Shown: positions 28,671-37,150, counted from the first letter of the stretch. The stretch is 64,000 nucleotides of DNA from Sagittula stellata E-37 (GCF_039724765.1 NZ_CP155730.1:248001-312000), one strand, 5' to 3'. A program made the numbers and translations. The notes: generated by a model from the sequence alone, not told the origin.

Positions 28671-29336
28671 ATGACCCAAGCGATGATCTATACGATCAAT
28701 GCCGCCCAGACGCTGGACGACTGCGTGTTTCTGAGTGACGCGACCGAAGAGTTGGCCGCCATCCGCAGGCCGGATTGCGCGGCGGCGATCTGGACACGCC
28801 AGCCTTTGGCACGGTTCCAGAAATGGCTCGACGCTTTGTCGCGTGAGCAATTGCCTGCCACGCGCATGATCCTGCGGCCCGCGCAGGTCTGCGATGCGCT
28901 GATGCGCGTCTCGGACATGCATGGCACCCCAGCGACCCCCGAGCGCGACATGCTGATCGGGGATGCCTCGGCACTGGCCGCGATCTTTGCCGATGTGATG
29001 GACACGCCGTTTCTGCGGCTGCGCTTCGACGTGGTGAGCACCAATGCCTGCCGCAAGTTTCATATCGATGCGGTGACGGCGCGTTTGGTCTGCACCTATC
29101 GCGGCACCGGCACGCAATACGGCCTTTCGCAGAATGGCCAGGATCCGGAGCAGATCGTGACCGTGCCCACCGGGTCGCCCATCGTGCTACGTGGCACACG
29201 TTGGCCGGAGACGCCGCTGTCGGGGCTGTTGCACCGCTCACCACCGATTGCCGGAACCGGCGAGACGCGGTTGTTGCTGGTGCTGGATCCGATCGTCGAT
29301 CCCGAAGAGGAGATCGACTCGGTCTACATAAACTGA
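28671..29336 (+). CDS. DUF1826 family protein
   Basis: 221 residues. LAAIRRPDCAAAIWTRQPL, LRLRFDVVSTNACRKFHIDA, VRLVCTYRGTGTQ-like segment (residues 139-149), IVLRGTRWPE, LLHRSPPIAGTGETRLLLVL are DUF1826 hallmarks. The family recurs beside COG0523 genes under Zur control; its reaction is unknown. The His-x-Asp (KFHIDA) plus later His in LLHRSPP and Arg in ETRLLLVL is reminiscent of an Fe(II)/2-oxoglutarate oxygenase core, an inference from motif spacing only. Last gene of the COG0523 operon, convergent with znuB. Confidence 0.8.
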   Translation: MTQAMIYTINAAQTLDDCVFLSDATEELAAIRRPDCAAAIWTRQPLARFQKWLDALSREQLPATRMILRPAQVCDALMRVSDMHGTPATPERDMLIGDASALAAIFADVMDTPFLRLRFDVVSTNACRKFHIDAVTARLVCTYRGTGTQYGLSQNGQDPEQIVTVPTGSPIVLRGTRWPETPLSGLLHRSPPIAGTGETRLLLVLDPIVDPEEEIDSVYIN

Positions 29337-29367
29337 GGCCGCGCGGCCCCTGACCGGGTCCGCCGCC

Positions 29368-30180
29368 TTAGCGCCGCGCCAGAAGCTGACCCAACGTTAC
29401 CGACAGCGCGAAGAGCCCGGCCACGACGCATACGATGGTCGGGCCGGTGGGCGTATCAAAAATCCAGGCTGCGCGGATGCCGCCCACCACCGAGGCGCAG
29501 GCCATTCCTCCGGCCAAAAGCGCCATGACCTCGGGCGTGCTGGTCAATGGGCGTGCGGCGGCGGCGGGGATGATCAGCATCGCGGTGATTAGCAGCGCCC
29601 CCACCACCTTGATCGCGACGGCCACCACGATGGCCAGTGCCACGTTCAGCATCATCTGCTCGCGCCGGGGATCGACGCCCTCGGCATAGGCCAGGTCGGG
29701 GTTGAGCGTCGCGGTCAGGAGCGCCGACCAGCGCCAGATCAGCAGGGCCACAACCAGCGCACCGCCGCCCCAGATCACCGCGAGATCACGCGGCATCACC
29801 GAGAGGATGTCGCCGAACAGATAGGCCATGAGGTCGACCCTTATCCCTGACAGGAAGGAGGCGGCGACGAGGCCAAAGGCCAGCGCCGAATGCGCCAGCA
29901 CGCCCAGCATGGTGTCCATGGCAAAGCCGCGCCCGCTGAGTGTGGACACGGTGAAGGCCATGACCAGTGCCACGCCCATCACCCCCATGAAGATCGACAC
30001 GGAAAAGGTCAGCGAGAGCGCCACGCCAAGGATCGCCGCATGTGCCGTGGCATCGCCGAAATAGGCCATCCGCCGCCAGACCACGAAGCATCCCAAAGGC
30101 GCCGCAGCGAAGGCCAGACCGATCCCGGCGAGAATGGCGCGCATCACGAAATCGTCGAGTATCGCGTTTGCCCAGCTCAT
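29368..30180 (-). CDS. znuB: zinc ABC importer permease ZnuB
   Basis: 270 residues of the ABC-3 family with about eight membrane spans. Typical segments are FVVWRRMAYFGDATAHAAIL (N-terminal), LGVALSLTFSV, MAYLFGDILSV, AEGVDPRREQMMLNVALAIV and KVVGALLITAMLIIPAAAAR. Its ATG lies within the last codons of znuC (4-base overlap), giving zur-znuC-znuB as one leftward operon. Confidence 0.92.
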   Translation of the reverse strand: MSWANAILDDFVMRAILAGIGLAFAAAPLGCFVVWRRMAYFGDATAHAAILGVALSLTFSVSIFMGVMGVALVMAFTVSTLSGRGFAMDTMLGVLAHSALAFGLVAASFLSGIRVDLMAYLFGDILSVMPRDLAVIWGGGALVVALLIWRWSALLTATLNPDLAYAEGVDPRREQMMLNVALAIVVAVAIKVVGALLITAMLIIPAAAARPLTSTPEVMALLAGGMACASVVGGIRAAWIFDTPTGPTIVCVVAGLFALSVTLGQLLARR

Positions 30181-30917
30181 TGCGCGTGCTCCTTCTGATC
30201 GTCTTTGTGGTCATGCGGATGGTCATGATGGTGTGAGTAGAGCGCCAGCGCCCCGCCAGTGCCTTCGCCGAACAGGGCGCGATATTCCGGAGCGGAGACC
30301 ACATGCTGCGGCGTGCCTTGGCAGCAGATGTGCCCGTTCAGGCAGATCACCCGGTCAGAGGCGCTCATGACCACATGCAGATCATGGCTGACCATCAACA
30401 CGCCGCAGCCATGCTCCTGCCGTACGCGCTCGATCTGCCGATAAAAGGCCGCGACACCCGGTTGATCAAGGCCCTGTGTCGCCTCGTCCAGAACCAGCAG
30501 ATCGGGTTCACCCAGCAGGGCCCGTGCCAGAAGGACGCGCTGCAACTGCCCGCCTGACAGCGCGCTGATCTGACGCTGCTCCAGCCCCGGAACGCCCGCC
30601 TCTTCAAGCGCTTGCGCCATCCGGGCGCGTCTCACGCGCCGTCGCAGGCTCAACAGGCGGTCGACAGTCATCGGCAAGGTCGGATCGAGCGCCAGCTTCT
30701 GCGGCACATAGCCGATCCGCAATCCCGCCTGACGCGTAATCCGCCCGCCGCTCGGCGCGATGGAGCCGATCAGAAGCCGCAGCAACGTCGATTTTCCGGA
30801 GCCGTTCGGCCCGACGATGGTGACGATCTCGCCTGCCGCCATGCCGAAGGACACGGATCTGAGGATCGCGCTGTCTCCGATGGTCAGCCCGACGCTGTCG
30901 AATGTGAAGATTGTCAT
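30177..30917 (-). CDS. znuC: zinc ABC importer ATPase ZnuC
   Basis: 246 residues. Walker A GPNGSGKST, Q-loop GYVPQKLALDP, signature LSGGQLQRVLLARALL, Walker B LLVLDEATQGLD, H-loop VSHDLHVV. The C-terminal tail is rich in His and Asp (HHHDHPHDHKDD), common in ZnuC. The start at 30917 overlaps the zur stop by four bases (ATGA). Supplies energy to ZnuB for zinc entry. Confidence 0.92.
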   Translation of the reverse strand: MTIFTFDSVGLTIGDSAILRSVSFGMAAGEIVTIVGPNGSGKSTLLRLLIGSIAPSGGRITRQAGLRIGYVPQKLALDPTLPMTVDRLLSLRRRVRRARMAQALEEAGVPGLEQRQISALSGGQLQRVLLARALLGEPDLLVLDEATQGLDQPGVAAFYRQIERVRQEHGCGVLMVSHDLHVVMSASDRVICLNGHICCQGTPQHVVSAPEYRALFGEGTGGALALYSHHHDHPHDHKDDQKEHAQ

Positions 30918-31414
30918 GTGCTTGGCGCAACCCCTGCGTCGTCGCAGCAATCGGGGCAGATCCCGACGGCCTCCAGTATCGTTTCCTCGACCACGAAGCC
31001 AGTCTCCCGCGCGAGCCTTTGCATCATATCGGTGGAGGCCGGAGAGGCCGTTTCCGTGACCTTGTCGCAGAGACGGCAGATCATGAAGGCCGGGGCGTGA
31101 TGCGCGTGGGGATGGGTGCAGGCCACATAGGCGTTCAGGTGTTCGATCTTGTGAACAAAGCCGAACTCTACGAGGAAATCCAACGCGCGATAGGCGACCG
31201 GTGGATGCGGCGCCTTGCCGTCGGCCTTCAGCTGGTCGAGGATCTTGTAGGCGGTCATCGCACAGCCCTGCGCCAACAGTATCTCCAGCACCCGACGACG
31301 GATCGGCGTCAGGCGCTTGCGCTTGCCTTCGAAGAAGAGTTCGGCGCGCTCAAGACAGGCAGAGACGGCCCGGTTCGAGGGATCGGGGGACTGTTGGTGC
31401 GGCTTCATCTGCAT
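30914..31414 (-). CDS. zur: zinc uptake regulator Zur (Fur family)
   Basis: 166 residues. Winged HTH with LTPIRRRVLEILLAQGCAMT and PVAYRALDFLVEFGFVHKIE, then the dimerisation/metal domain with CTHPHAHHAPAFMICRLCDK and ICPDCCDD, giving the two CxxC pairs of the structural zinc site. In the presence of zinc it would repress at the GTTAT-N3-ATAAC sites. An ATG two codons in (31408) is an alternative. It lies head to head with znuA across the palindrome at 31450. Confidence 0.92.
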   Translation of the reverse strand: MQMKPHQQSPDPSNRAVSACLERAELFFEGKRKRLTPIRRRVLEILLAQGCAMTAYKILDQLKADGKAPHPPVAYRALDFLVEFGFVHKIEHLNAYVACTHPHAHHAPAFMICRLCDKVTETASPASTDMMQRLARETGFVVEETILEAVGICPDCCDDAGVAPST

Positions 31415-31449
31415 GCGCCCGGGGTCATGTCTTCTTTTTCTTCTTGATA

Positions 31450-31464
31450 GGTTATAACATAACC
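31450..31464. promoter_or_regulatory. Zur-type palindrome 2 (zur-znuCB / znuA divergent region)
   Basis: GGTTATAACATAACC is a perfect palindrome, GGTTAT-AAC-ATAACC, in the 86-base space between zur and znuA. One site can control both directions. It matches the site at 25744 in the core GTTAT-N3-ATAAC. Confidence 0.85.
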
Positions 31465-31500
31465 ATTACATCCTTGGCCAATTAGATCAAGGAGTTCTAC

Positions 31501-32565
31501 ATGTCCCGTACCCTGCTTTTCGGAACCGTCTCGGCCATCGGCATCGCCACCTCCGCTGCGGCGGACGTCCCGAAGGTCGCCACCGATATCGCGCCTGTTC
31601 ATTCGCTTGTTGCAATGGTGATGGGCGATCTCGGCAGCCCGGATCTGCTGGTGCAGCCGGGCGCCTCGCCGCATGGCTATTCCATGCGTCCCTCGGAGGC
31701 GCAAGCTCTGGAGGCGGCCAATCTGGTCTTCTGGATCGGCGAAGGGCTGGAGCCTTGGCTGGAAGGTCCGTTGGAGGCGCTGGCCTCGGATGCGCAGGTC
31801 GTTGAGCTGATCGGAGTCGAAGGGGTGACCGAGCTGGAGGTGCGCGAAGGCGCAACATTTGAAAAGCACAGCCACGATGACGACGAGCACCACGATGACG
31901 AGGATCATGCGGAAGAGCACGGGCACGACGATCATGACGACCGCCGCGAGGAAACGCACGCCGAGGCGCATGAGGATCACGATGACCACGATCACGACGA
32001 CCACGCGCATGAAGAGGCGCATGAAGAAGACCACCATCACAATGGTGGCCACGACCCGCACGCATGGCTTGATCCGGAGAATGCGCGCGTCTGGCTGGGT
32101 GTGATTGCCGCTGAGCTCTCCGAACTGGACCCGGAAAATGCCGAAACCTACAGTGCGAATGCCGCGGCAGGTCAGCAGCTGATCGACGCGTCGATCAATG
32201 ATGTGATGGCCAGCCTCCAACCAGTCCGGGGCAAGGCCTTCGTGGTCTTCCACGATGCCTACCAGTATTTTGAGAACCGGTTCGATTTCCCGGCCGCGGG
32301 CTCGATCCGCGTGGGCGACAGCTCCGACCCCAGCCCGGCCCGCATTCAGGAAATCCATGACAAGGTTCAGGAACTGGGCATCACCTGCGCCTTCTCCGAG
32401 CCGCAGTTCAACGCCAGCATGATTGACACCGTGTTCCGGGGCAGTGAGGCGACCGTCGGTGTTCTTGATCCGCTGGGCGCCGATCTGGAACCGGGCGCCG
32501 ACCTCTATCCACAACTGATCCGCAACCTTGGTTCAAATCTTGCCGAGTGCCTGGGCGCATCCTGA
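31501..32565 (+). CDS. znuA: periplasmic zinc-binding protein ZnuA
   Basis: 354 residues with a Sec signal peptide (cleaved near AAA-DVP). Zinc ligands are in the expected places: His in GASPHGYSMRP, a long His/Asp/Glu-rich loop (about residues 120-185, HSHDDDEHHDDEDH and similar), DPHAWLDPENARVW, VFHDAYQYFENRF and the C-terminal DPLGADLEPGADLYPQLI. It captures zinc for ZnuBC. AAGGAG at 31489-31494 is seven bases from the ATG. Confidence 0.93.
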   Translation: MSRTLLFGTVSAIGIATSAAADVPKVATDIAPVHSLVAMVMGDLGSPDLLVQPGASPHGYSMRPSEAQALEAANLVFWIGEGLEPWLEGPLEALASDAQVVELIGVEGVTELEVREGATFEKHSHDDDEHHDDEDHAEEHGHDDHDDRREETHAEAHEDHDDHDHDDHAHEEAHEEDHHHNGGHDPHAWLDPENARVWLGVIAAELSELDPENAETYSANAAAGQQLIDASINDVMASLQPVRGKAFVVFHDAYQYFENRFDFPAAGSIRVGDSSDPSPARIQEIHDKVQELGITCAFSEPQFNASMIDTVFRGSEATVGVLDPLGADLEPGADLYPQLIRNLGSNLAECLGAS

Positions 32566-32577
32566 GCGTGACTTGAC

Positions 32578-32597
32578 GGGGGCGCGAGAGCGCCCCC
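32578..32597 (+). terminator. hairpin between znuA and the DUF1007 gene
   Basis: GGGGGCGC, loop GAGA, GCGCCCCC: a perfect 8-bp stem with a GNRA loop, 12 bases after the znuA stop and 11 before the next start. With no T-run it may be a partial terminator that lowers expression of DUF1007-NicO relative to znuA. Confidence 0.5.
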
Positions 32598-32608
32598 ATC
32601 TGGCGCCC

Positions 32609-33262
32609 ATGCGCATCCTCATCTCCCTCCTCGCCGTCGTGATCCTCGTGACCAGTTTCCCCTCCAGACCACAGGCCCATCCGCATGTTTTCGTGGATGT
32701 GACCGGCAGCTTCGTCTTGAATGACAGCGGCCAGCTGGAGGCGGTGCGCATCCACTGGCTTTACGATGCCTTCACGACGCTCATGGCCATGCAGAACCTC
32801 GGGCTTGATCCCGACAGGGACGGCAAGCTCGACGAGTCCGATCTGCGCCGCGTCATCGAGGGTGAGACTGACTGGGCACCGGACTACGAAGGTGATACCT
32901 ACCTCCTCATCGACGGCGAAAAGGTCCGTTTGTCGCGTCCGCAGAAGGCCTGGGCGGAGGCGCCCGGCGACCAGATCGGCGTTGGCTTCACTCTCTCTTT
33001 GAGCAAGCCCATCGACATGAACGGACGCACTGCGACGCTCGAACTATACGATCCGATCTACTATTACGCCTACACCGTGACGGACAAAAGCGCGGTCGAG
33101 GGACCGGTGGGTACCTGTCGTTTCGAGATCATCCACTTCGATCCCGATGAAGAAATTGCCAAGCTGCAAGACCAGCTGCGGGCACTGTCACGAGAAGAAA
33201 TCCCGGAGAACCCCAATGTGGGCGGGCTGTTTGCCGAAAAACTCGAACTGACATGTCCCTGA
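32609..33262 (+). CDS. DUF1007 family periplasmic protein
   Basis: 217 residues. Signal peptide MRILISLLAVVILVTSF with cleavage near AHA, then HPHVFVDVTGSFVLND, which gives an N-terminal His-Pro-His after processing, a possible metal ligand. LRRVIEGETDWAPDYEGDTY, LYDPIYYYAYTVTD and KLQDQLRALSREEIP are DUF1007 features. The family is nearly always paired with a NicO-type transporter, as here (10-base overlap). A metal-donor role is inferred. Confidence 0.8.
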   Translation: MRILISLLAVVILVTSFPSRPQAHPHVFVDVTGSFVLNDSGQLEAVRIHWLYDAFTTLMAMQNLGLDPDRDGKLDESDLRRVIEGETDWAPDYEGDTYLLIDGEKVRLSRPQKAWAEAPGDQIGVGFTLSLSKPIDMNGRTATLELYDPIYYYAYTVTDKSAVEGPVGTCRFEIIHFDPDEEIAKLQDQLRALSREEIPENPNVGGLFAEKLELTCP

Positions 33263-34158
33263 CACGCATCGCCTTGATCTTGCTCACTGTTGTCGCGGCG
33301 GTTGTCCTTCTGGTGACTCTGGTGGATACCACGCGGCTGACGTGGTGGGCGGCACAGGCACAGCGGGAGATCCAGAACACCATGGCCACCGGCGTTCGCG
33401 CCGTGCAACGCGGCGATGCGGGCGCTTTGCCGTCCTTGTGCGGCCTGACGTTTACCTATGGTGTGGTCCATGCTCTCGGTCCCGGGCACGGCAAGGTGCT
33501 CTTGGGCGGAACGGCGCTGGCCAGTCGCGCGCAGATGCGTCGACTGACGGTGCTGACCCTACTGTCCAGCCTCGGGCAGTCGCTCACCGCGATCCTGCTT
33601 GTCCTGATTGGCATCGGCCTGATCCGCGTGACCAGCGAGCAATTGGTTGGCCTGACCGAGGAGGCGCTGGCCCCGCTCAGCTATCTGTTCATCGGGTCGA
33701 TTGGTCTGTGGCTTGCCTTCCGTGGCGCGTGTGCGCTGTGGCGGCAGCGCGGGGTTCAGGCGCAGCATAAGCATGGCCACGAGCACATCCATGCCGCCTG
33801 CGGCTGTGGCCATGCGCATGGCCCTGAGCTTTCCGACATCCGCGAGGAGATGAGCCTGCGCGAGATGAGCGCCCTCGTGATCAGCATCGCCATGCGACCT
33901 TGCTCCGGTGCGCTCTTCCTTCTGGTGATCTGCTGGCATTTCGACATCCTGCCCGCAGGGATCATCGCGACCTTTTCCATGGGCCTTGGAACGGCAACCT
34001 TCAACCTTGGTGTTGCAGGTGCCGGGCTTGGCCTCGGGCGGCTGGCGATGCGCCTCGACCCCAATGGCAAGCTGAGCCTCGCCGCACCCGTGATGCAGGT
34101 GTTTGCCGGCCTGCTGATCGTGACGGCGGTTGCGGCACTGCTGCGGCCCTTCGTTTAG
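33253..34158 (+). CDS. NicO/RcnA-like transition-metal transporter
   Basis: 301 residues with about six membrane spans. FTYGVVHALGPGHGKVLLGG carries the HxxxxGHG motif of NicO transporters; a cytoplasmic His-rich loop follows (HKHGHEHIHAACGCGHAHG), then MRPCSGALFLLVICW. NicO members carry Ni or Co, but the position behind znuA and DUF1007 makes zinc or cobalt handling under Zur control plausible. It overlaps the DUF1007 gene and converges with the AraC-type gene. Confidence 0.78.
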   Translation: MSLTRIALILLTVVAAVVLLVTLVDTTRLTWWAAQAQREIQNTMATGVRAVQRGDAGALPSLCGLTFTYGVVHALGPGHGKVLLGGTALASRAQMRRLTVLTLLSSLGQSLTAILLVLIGIGLIRVTSEQLVGLTEEALAPLSYLFIGSIGLWLAFRGACALWRQRGVQAQHKHGHEHIHAACGCGHAHGPELSDIREEMSLREMSALVISIAMRPCSGALFLLVICWHFDILPAGIIATFSMGLGTATFNLGVAGAGLGLGRLAMRLDPNGKLSLAAPVMQVFAGLLIVTAVAALLRPFV

Positions 34159-35171
34159 GCCTGTTCCGATCCCGCTGTCGCAAAGCGTGCGCGGTAGTCG
34201 CGCGGCGAGAGCGAGAAGCGGCGGCGGAAGGCCTTGCGCATCTGCTCATCCGACTGGAACCCGGCGCGGAAGGCCACGGTCTTCAGGGGCAAATCCGTAT
34301 CGAGCAGAAGCGTCTTGGCGCGGTCACAGCGCAGCCGCTCCAGCGTGGCCATCGGCGAGGCCCCGAATTCAGCAGTGAACCCGCGCGTCAGGCTGCGCAC
34401 GCTTATTCCGGCGGCGCGGGCGATGTCTTCCAGCGTCAGAGCCTGATCCAGCCGTGCGTTCATCCACGTCAGCACATCGCCCATGCCCGACGCACCGGCG
34501 GACTGGCCGGTAAGCAGTGTACTGAACTGCGACTGACCACCCGGACGCTTGAGATACATGACCATGTCGCGCGCCACGGCCAGCGCGATATCCCGGCCGT
34601 AGTCTTGTTCGACAAAGGCCAGGGCCAGATCAATCGCCGCCGTCACCCCCGCCGAGGTCCAGAAACTGCCCGCCTGCGCAAAGATCGCATCCGCATCGAC
34701 CATCACATCCGGAAAGCGCTGACGCATCCGCGCGGCGTAGTTCCAATGGGTCGCAGCGCGCTGGCCATCCATAACACCCGCCTCCGCCAGAAAAAACGAT
34801 CCGGTGCAGAGCGCGGCACAACGCGTTGTTTTGCGCCCGAATTGGCGACACCAGCGCACCACCTCCGGCTCCGCGTCGAGCACCTCTTCGATGCGTGGCG
34901 CGCCTGCGATCATCACCGTGTCGCAGGCCCCGAGATCGCGCAGGGCGACCTTCGCCTCCAGCGAGACAACAGTGTCCGAAGGGATCATCCCGGTGCGCGG
35001 CGCGGCGATGCTCACATCGTAACCGCCCCCGAAGCCCTGCGCCGCGAGGTGTTGCGACGCATAACCCAGCACGCTGAGCGGGCCGGTGGCTTCCAGCGTT
35101 TTGAAACCGGGATAGACGATCAGTGCGACGCTGCGACGGCGCTCAGAGCGGCTGCTGCTCGTATGAGACAT
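34155..35171 (-). CDS. GlxA-type AraC-family transcriptional regulator
   Basis: 338 residues. An N-terminal DJ-1/PfpI-like domain ([52 protein letters not shown]) is followed by a two-HTH AraC domain ([40 protein letters not shown]). The ATG at 35171 starts directly before the domain; an in-frame ATG at 35237 would extend it into the region next to the Zur-type site. Divergent from the dehydrogenase gene, which it may control; the GlxA branch often senses small nitrogenous compounds. Confidence 0.85.
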   Translation of the reverse strand: MSHTSSSRSERRRSVALIVYPGFKTLEATGPLSVLGYASQHLAAQGFGGGYDVSIAAPRTGMIPSDTVVSLEAKVALRDLGACDTVMIAGAPRIEEVLDAEPEVVRWCRQFGRKTTRCAALCTGSFFLAEAGVMDGQRAATHWNYAARMRQRFPDVMVDADAIFAQAGSFWTSAGVTAAIDLALAFVEQDYGRDIALAVARDMVMYLKRPGGQSQFSTLLTGQSAGASGMGDVLTWMNARLDQALTLEDIARAAGISVRSLTRGFTAEFGASPMATLERLRCDRAKTLLLDTDLPLKTVAFRAGFQSDEQMRKAFRRRFSLSPRDYRARFATAGSEQA

Positions 35172-35248
35172 CAACAAAATCAGGTTCCTTGGCCGGAAAG
35201 ACAGGTCGTTTGGCCCGATCTGCCGGGTGACCGCCATCGCGGTTTGTC

Positions 35249-35263
35249 TGTTATATTATTACA
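35249..35263. promoter_or_regulatory. Zur-type palindrome 3 (dehydrogenase promoter)
   Basis: TGTTATATTATTACA is a palindrome with one mismatch, TGTTAT-ATT-ATTACA, and fits the GTTAT-N3-ATAAC core of the two zinc-locus sites at nine of ten positions. It lies 32 bases before the dehydrogenase ATG and upstream of the divergent AraC-type gene. Confidence 0.6.
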
Positions 35264-35295
35264 ACCATGGTCTGGGAGATGACAAGGAGAGACCC

Positions 35296-36459
35296 ATGAA
35301 AACCCGTGCCGCCGTTGCCTGGGAGGCAAACCGTCCGCTGGAGATCGAAGAGATCGATCTGGACGGTCCCAAAGAGGGCGAAGTCCTTATTCGCATCGTC
35401 ACGACAAGCCTGTGCCATACCGATATGTTCACCCTGTCCGGTGCCGATCCCGAGGGGCTGTTTCCGGCTGTGCTCGGCCACGAGGCTGTCGGGATCGTCG
35501 AAGAGTTAGGTCGCGGCGTGACCTCGCTCAAGCCCGGCGATCACGTGATCCCGCTTTACACCCCCGAAGACCCGAACTGCCCCTACATCAAGTCCGGCAA
35601 GACCAACCTGTGCCAGACCATCCGCAAGACCCAAGGTCAGGGCCTCATGCCCGACGGCACCTCGCGGTTCAGCTACAAGGGAAAGATGATCCATCACTAT
35701 ATGGGCACCTCGACCTTCAGCGAGTACACTGTTCTGCCCGAGATTGCCGTGGCGAAGATCTCCAAGGAGGCACCGCTGGCCAAGGCATCGGTCATGGGCT
35801 GCGCCGTGCCGACAGGCATCGGCGCCGTGCGCAATACCGCCAAGGTGGAACCGGGCGCGACGGTCGCGGTCTTCGGCCTCGGCGCGGTGGGCATGGCGGT
35901 GATCCAGGGGGCAAAGATGCAAGGCGCGTCGCGCATCATCGGCATCGACACGAACCCCAACAAATTCGCGCTGGCGCGGTCGCTCGGGGCACATGACTGC
36001 ATCGACCCCAAGGATTTCACCCAACCCATTCAGGATGTTATAGTCGAGATGACGGACGGTGGCGTCGATTATTCCTTTGAGTGCATCGGCAACGTCAACG
36101 TCATGCGTTCGGCGCTGGAATGCTGCCACAAGGGGTGGGGCGAATGCACCGTGATCGGCGTGGCCGGCGCGGGCGAAGAGATCGCCACGCGGCCGTTCCA
36201 GTTGGTTACAGGCCGTGTCTGGCGCGGGTCGGCCTTTGGCGGCGTGTTGGGGCGCAGCCAGCTGCCCGGCATGGTGGATGAATGGCTCCGGGGGAACTTC
36301 GACGTCGATCCCTACATCACCCACAACATGACGCATGAGCAGATCAACACGGCGTTCGATCTTCTCCATGCGGGCAAGTCGATCCGCTCGGTCATCCATT
36401 TCCAGCCGTCCGAGACGATGCTGGTCAATGACTTGCCCGGGGTGATCGTACCTGCCTAA
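35296..36459 (+). CDS. class III alcohol dehydrogenase (S-(hydroxymethyl)glutathione dehydrogenase-like) with reduced structural-zinc site
   Basis: 387 residues collinear with class III alcohol dehydrogenases, which oxidise S-hydroxymethylglutathione with NAD. Catalytic zinc ligands are kept: Cys40 (TTSLCHTD), His62 (VLGHEA) and Cys169 (VMGCAVPTG). NAD fold at [18 protein letters not shown]. The structural-zinc lobe reads [19 protein letters not shown] (residues 88-106): the positions of four canonical cysteines hold Asp92, Cys95, Ile98 and Cys106, so two ligands are missing. AAGGAGA at 35284-35290 fixes the start. A Zur-type site is upstream, suggesting a version used when zinc is scarce. 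Confidence 0.82.
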   Translation: MKTRAAVAWEANRPLEIEEIDLDGPKEGEVLIRIVTTSLCHTDMFTLSGADPEGLFPAVLGHEAVGIVEELGRGVTSLKPGDHVIPLYTPEDPNCPYIKSGKTNLCQTIRKTQGQGLMPDGTSRFSYKGKMIHHYMGTSTFSEYTVLPEIAVAKISKEAPLAKASVMGCAVPTGIGAVRNTAKVEPGATVAVFGLGAVGMAVIQGAKMQGASRIIGIDTNPNKFALARSLGAHDCIDPKDFTQPIQDVIVEMTDGGVDYSFECIGNVNVMRSALECCHKGWGECTVIGVAGAGEEIATRPFQLVTGRVWRGSAFGGVLGRSQLPGMVDEWLRGNFDVDPYITHNMTHEQINTAFDLLHAGKSIRSVIHFQPSETMLVNDLPGVIVPA

Positions 36460-36478
36460 GTTGCCACCCCGACCAACA

Positions 36479-36509
36479 GGCCCGTCATTCTCGGAGGGCG
36501 GGCCATTTT
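36479..36509 (+). terminator. terminator between convergent dehydrogenase and XRE genes
   Basis: GGCCCG (36479-36484) and CGGGCC (36499-36504) form a stem followed by ATTTTG on the plus strand, 19 bases after the dehydrogenase stop. It can serve the dehydrogenase and perhaps the convergent gene. Confidence 0.5.
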
Positions 36510-36510
36510 G

Positions 36511-36777
36511 TCAGCAGCAGCTACAGGATTTGCCGTGGGTAAAGTCGAAATCTGAGTCGGTCAGCGGCGCGTCACCTGAAAAGGCCCCCGGCTCTACGCG
36601 AAGGGCATCGGACAGCTGCGTCAACATCTTTGCGCTCGGCGCGTCCTTCATCGGCAAGGCCCCTTCAAGGCGCGCGATCTGTCGTTCCGAGAGGCCGGAG
36701 AGCTTCGCCAGCTTCGGACGCCCCAAGCCGCGCAGCTTGCGGAGTTCGATCAATCGGTCGGGAGAAATCGCGGTCAT
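36511..36777 (-). CDS. small XRE-family HTH protein with C-terminal Cys cluster
   Basis: 88 residues. The HTH is LIELRKLRGLGRPKLAKLSG, then LSERQIARLEGALPM, a cro/CI-type fold. The tail SDFDFTHGKSCSCC ends in three cysteines and could bind a metal. The ATG at 36777 has AGGGGAC eight bases upstream; an earlier in-frame ATG at 36822 lies in IS3 DNA and is not the native start. It lies beside the zinc locus; a metal-linked regulatory role is only a suggestion. Confidence 0.7.
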   Translation of the reverse strand: MTAISPDRLIELRKLRGLGRPKLAKLSGLSERQIARLEGALPMKDAPSAKMLTQLSDALRVEPGAFSGDAPLTDSDFDFTHGKSCSCC

Positions 36778-37122
36778 TGGAGTAGTCCCCTGAAGGTGGT
36801 CCACCAACTGGGATAGATTCATCCCGCTAATTGGAGGATCAGCGATGGCTGGAAAACGAGATAAGCCCGAGGAGACTATATCGAAGCTTCGGCAAGTTGA
36901 AGTTCTGCAAGGACAAGGCGCAACGATTTCCGAGGCGGCGCGTCAAATCGGTGTGACACAGCAGACGTTTTACCGCTGGCGGAAGCTCTATGGCGGGATG
37001 CAGCGGTCTCAGCTTGCGCGCCTGAAAGAGCTGGAGAAGGAGAACCAGCGGCTGCGGCGGGCGGTGTCTGATTTGACGCTGGACAAATTGATCCTGACCG
37101 AGGCGGCAAAGGGAAACTTCAT

Positions 37123-37150
37123 TCGTCCATTGGCCTCGGACCAATGGCGG
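37123..37150 (+). repeat. palindromic repeat family 2, copy G2 (partial)
   Basis: 26 of 28 bases match the left part of the 41-bp repeat at 18790 (same strand): TCGTCCATTG, then CTCGGACCAATGGCG. It contains the inner hairpin CCATTGG/CCAATGG. The right end of the unit is not recognisable. It lies at the orfA-orfB border of the second IS3. Confidence 0.6.
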
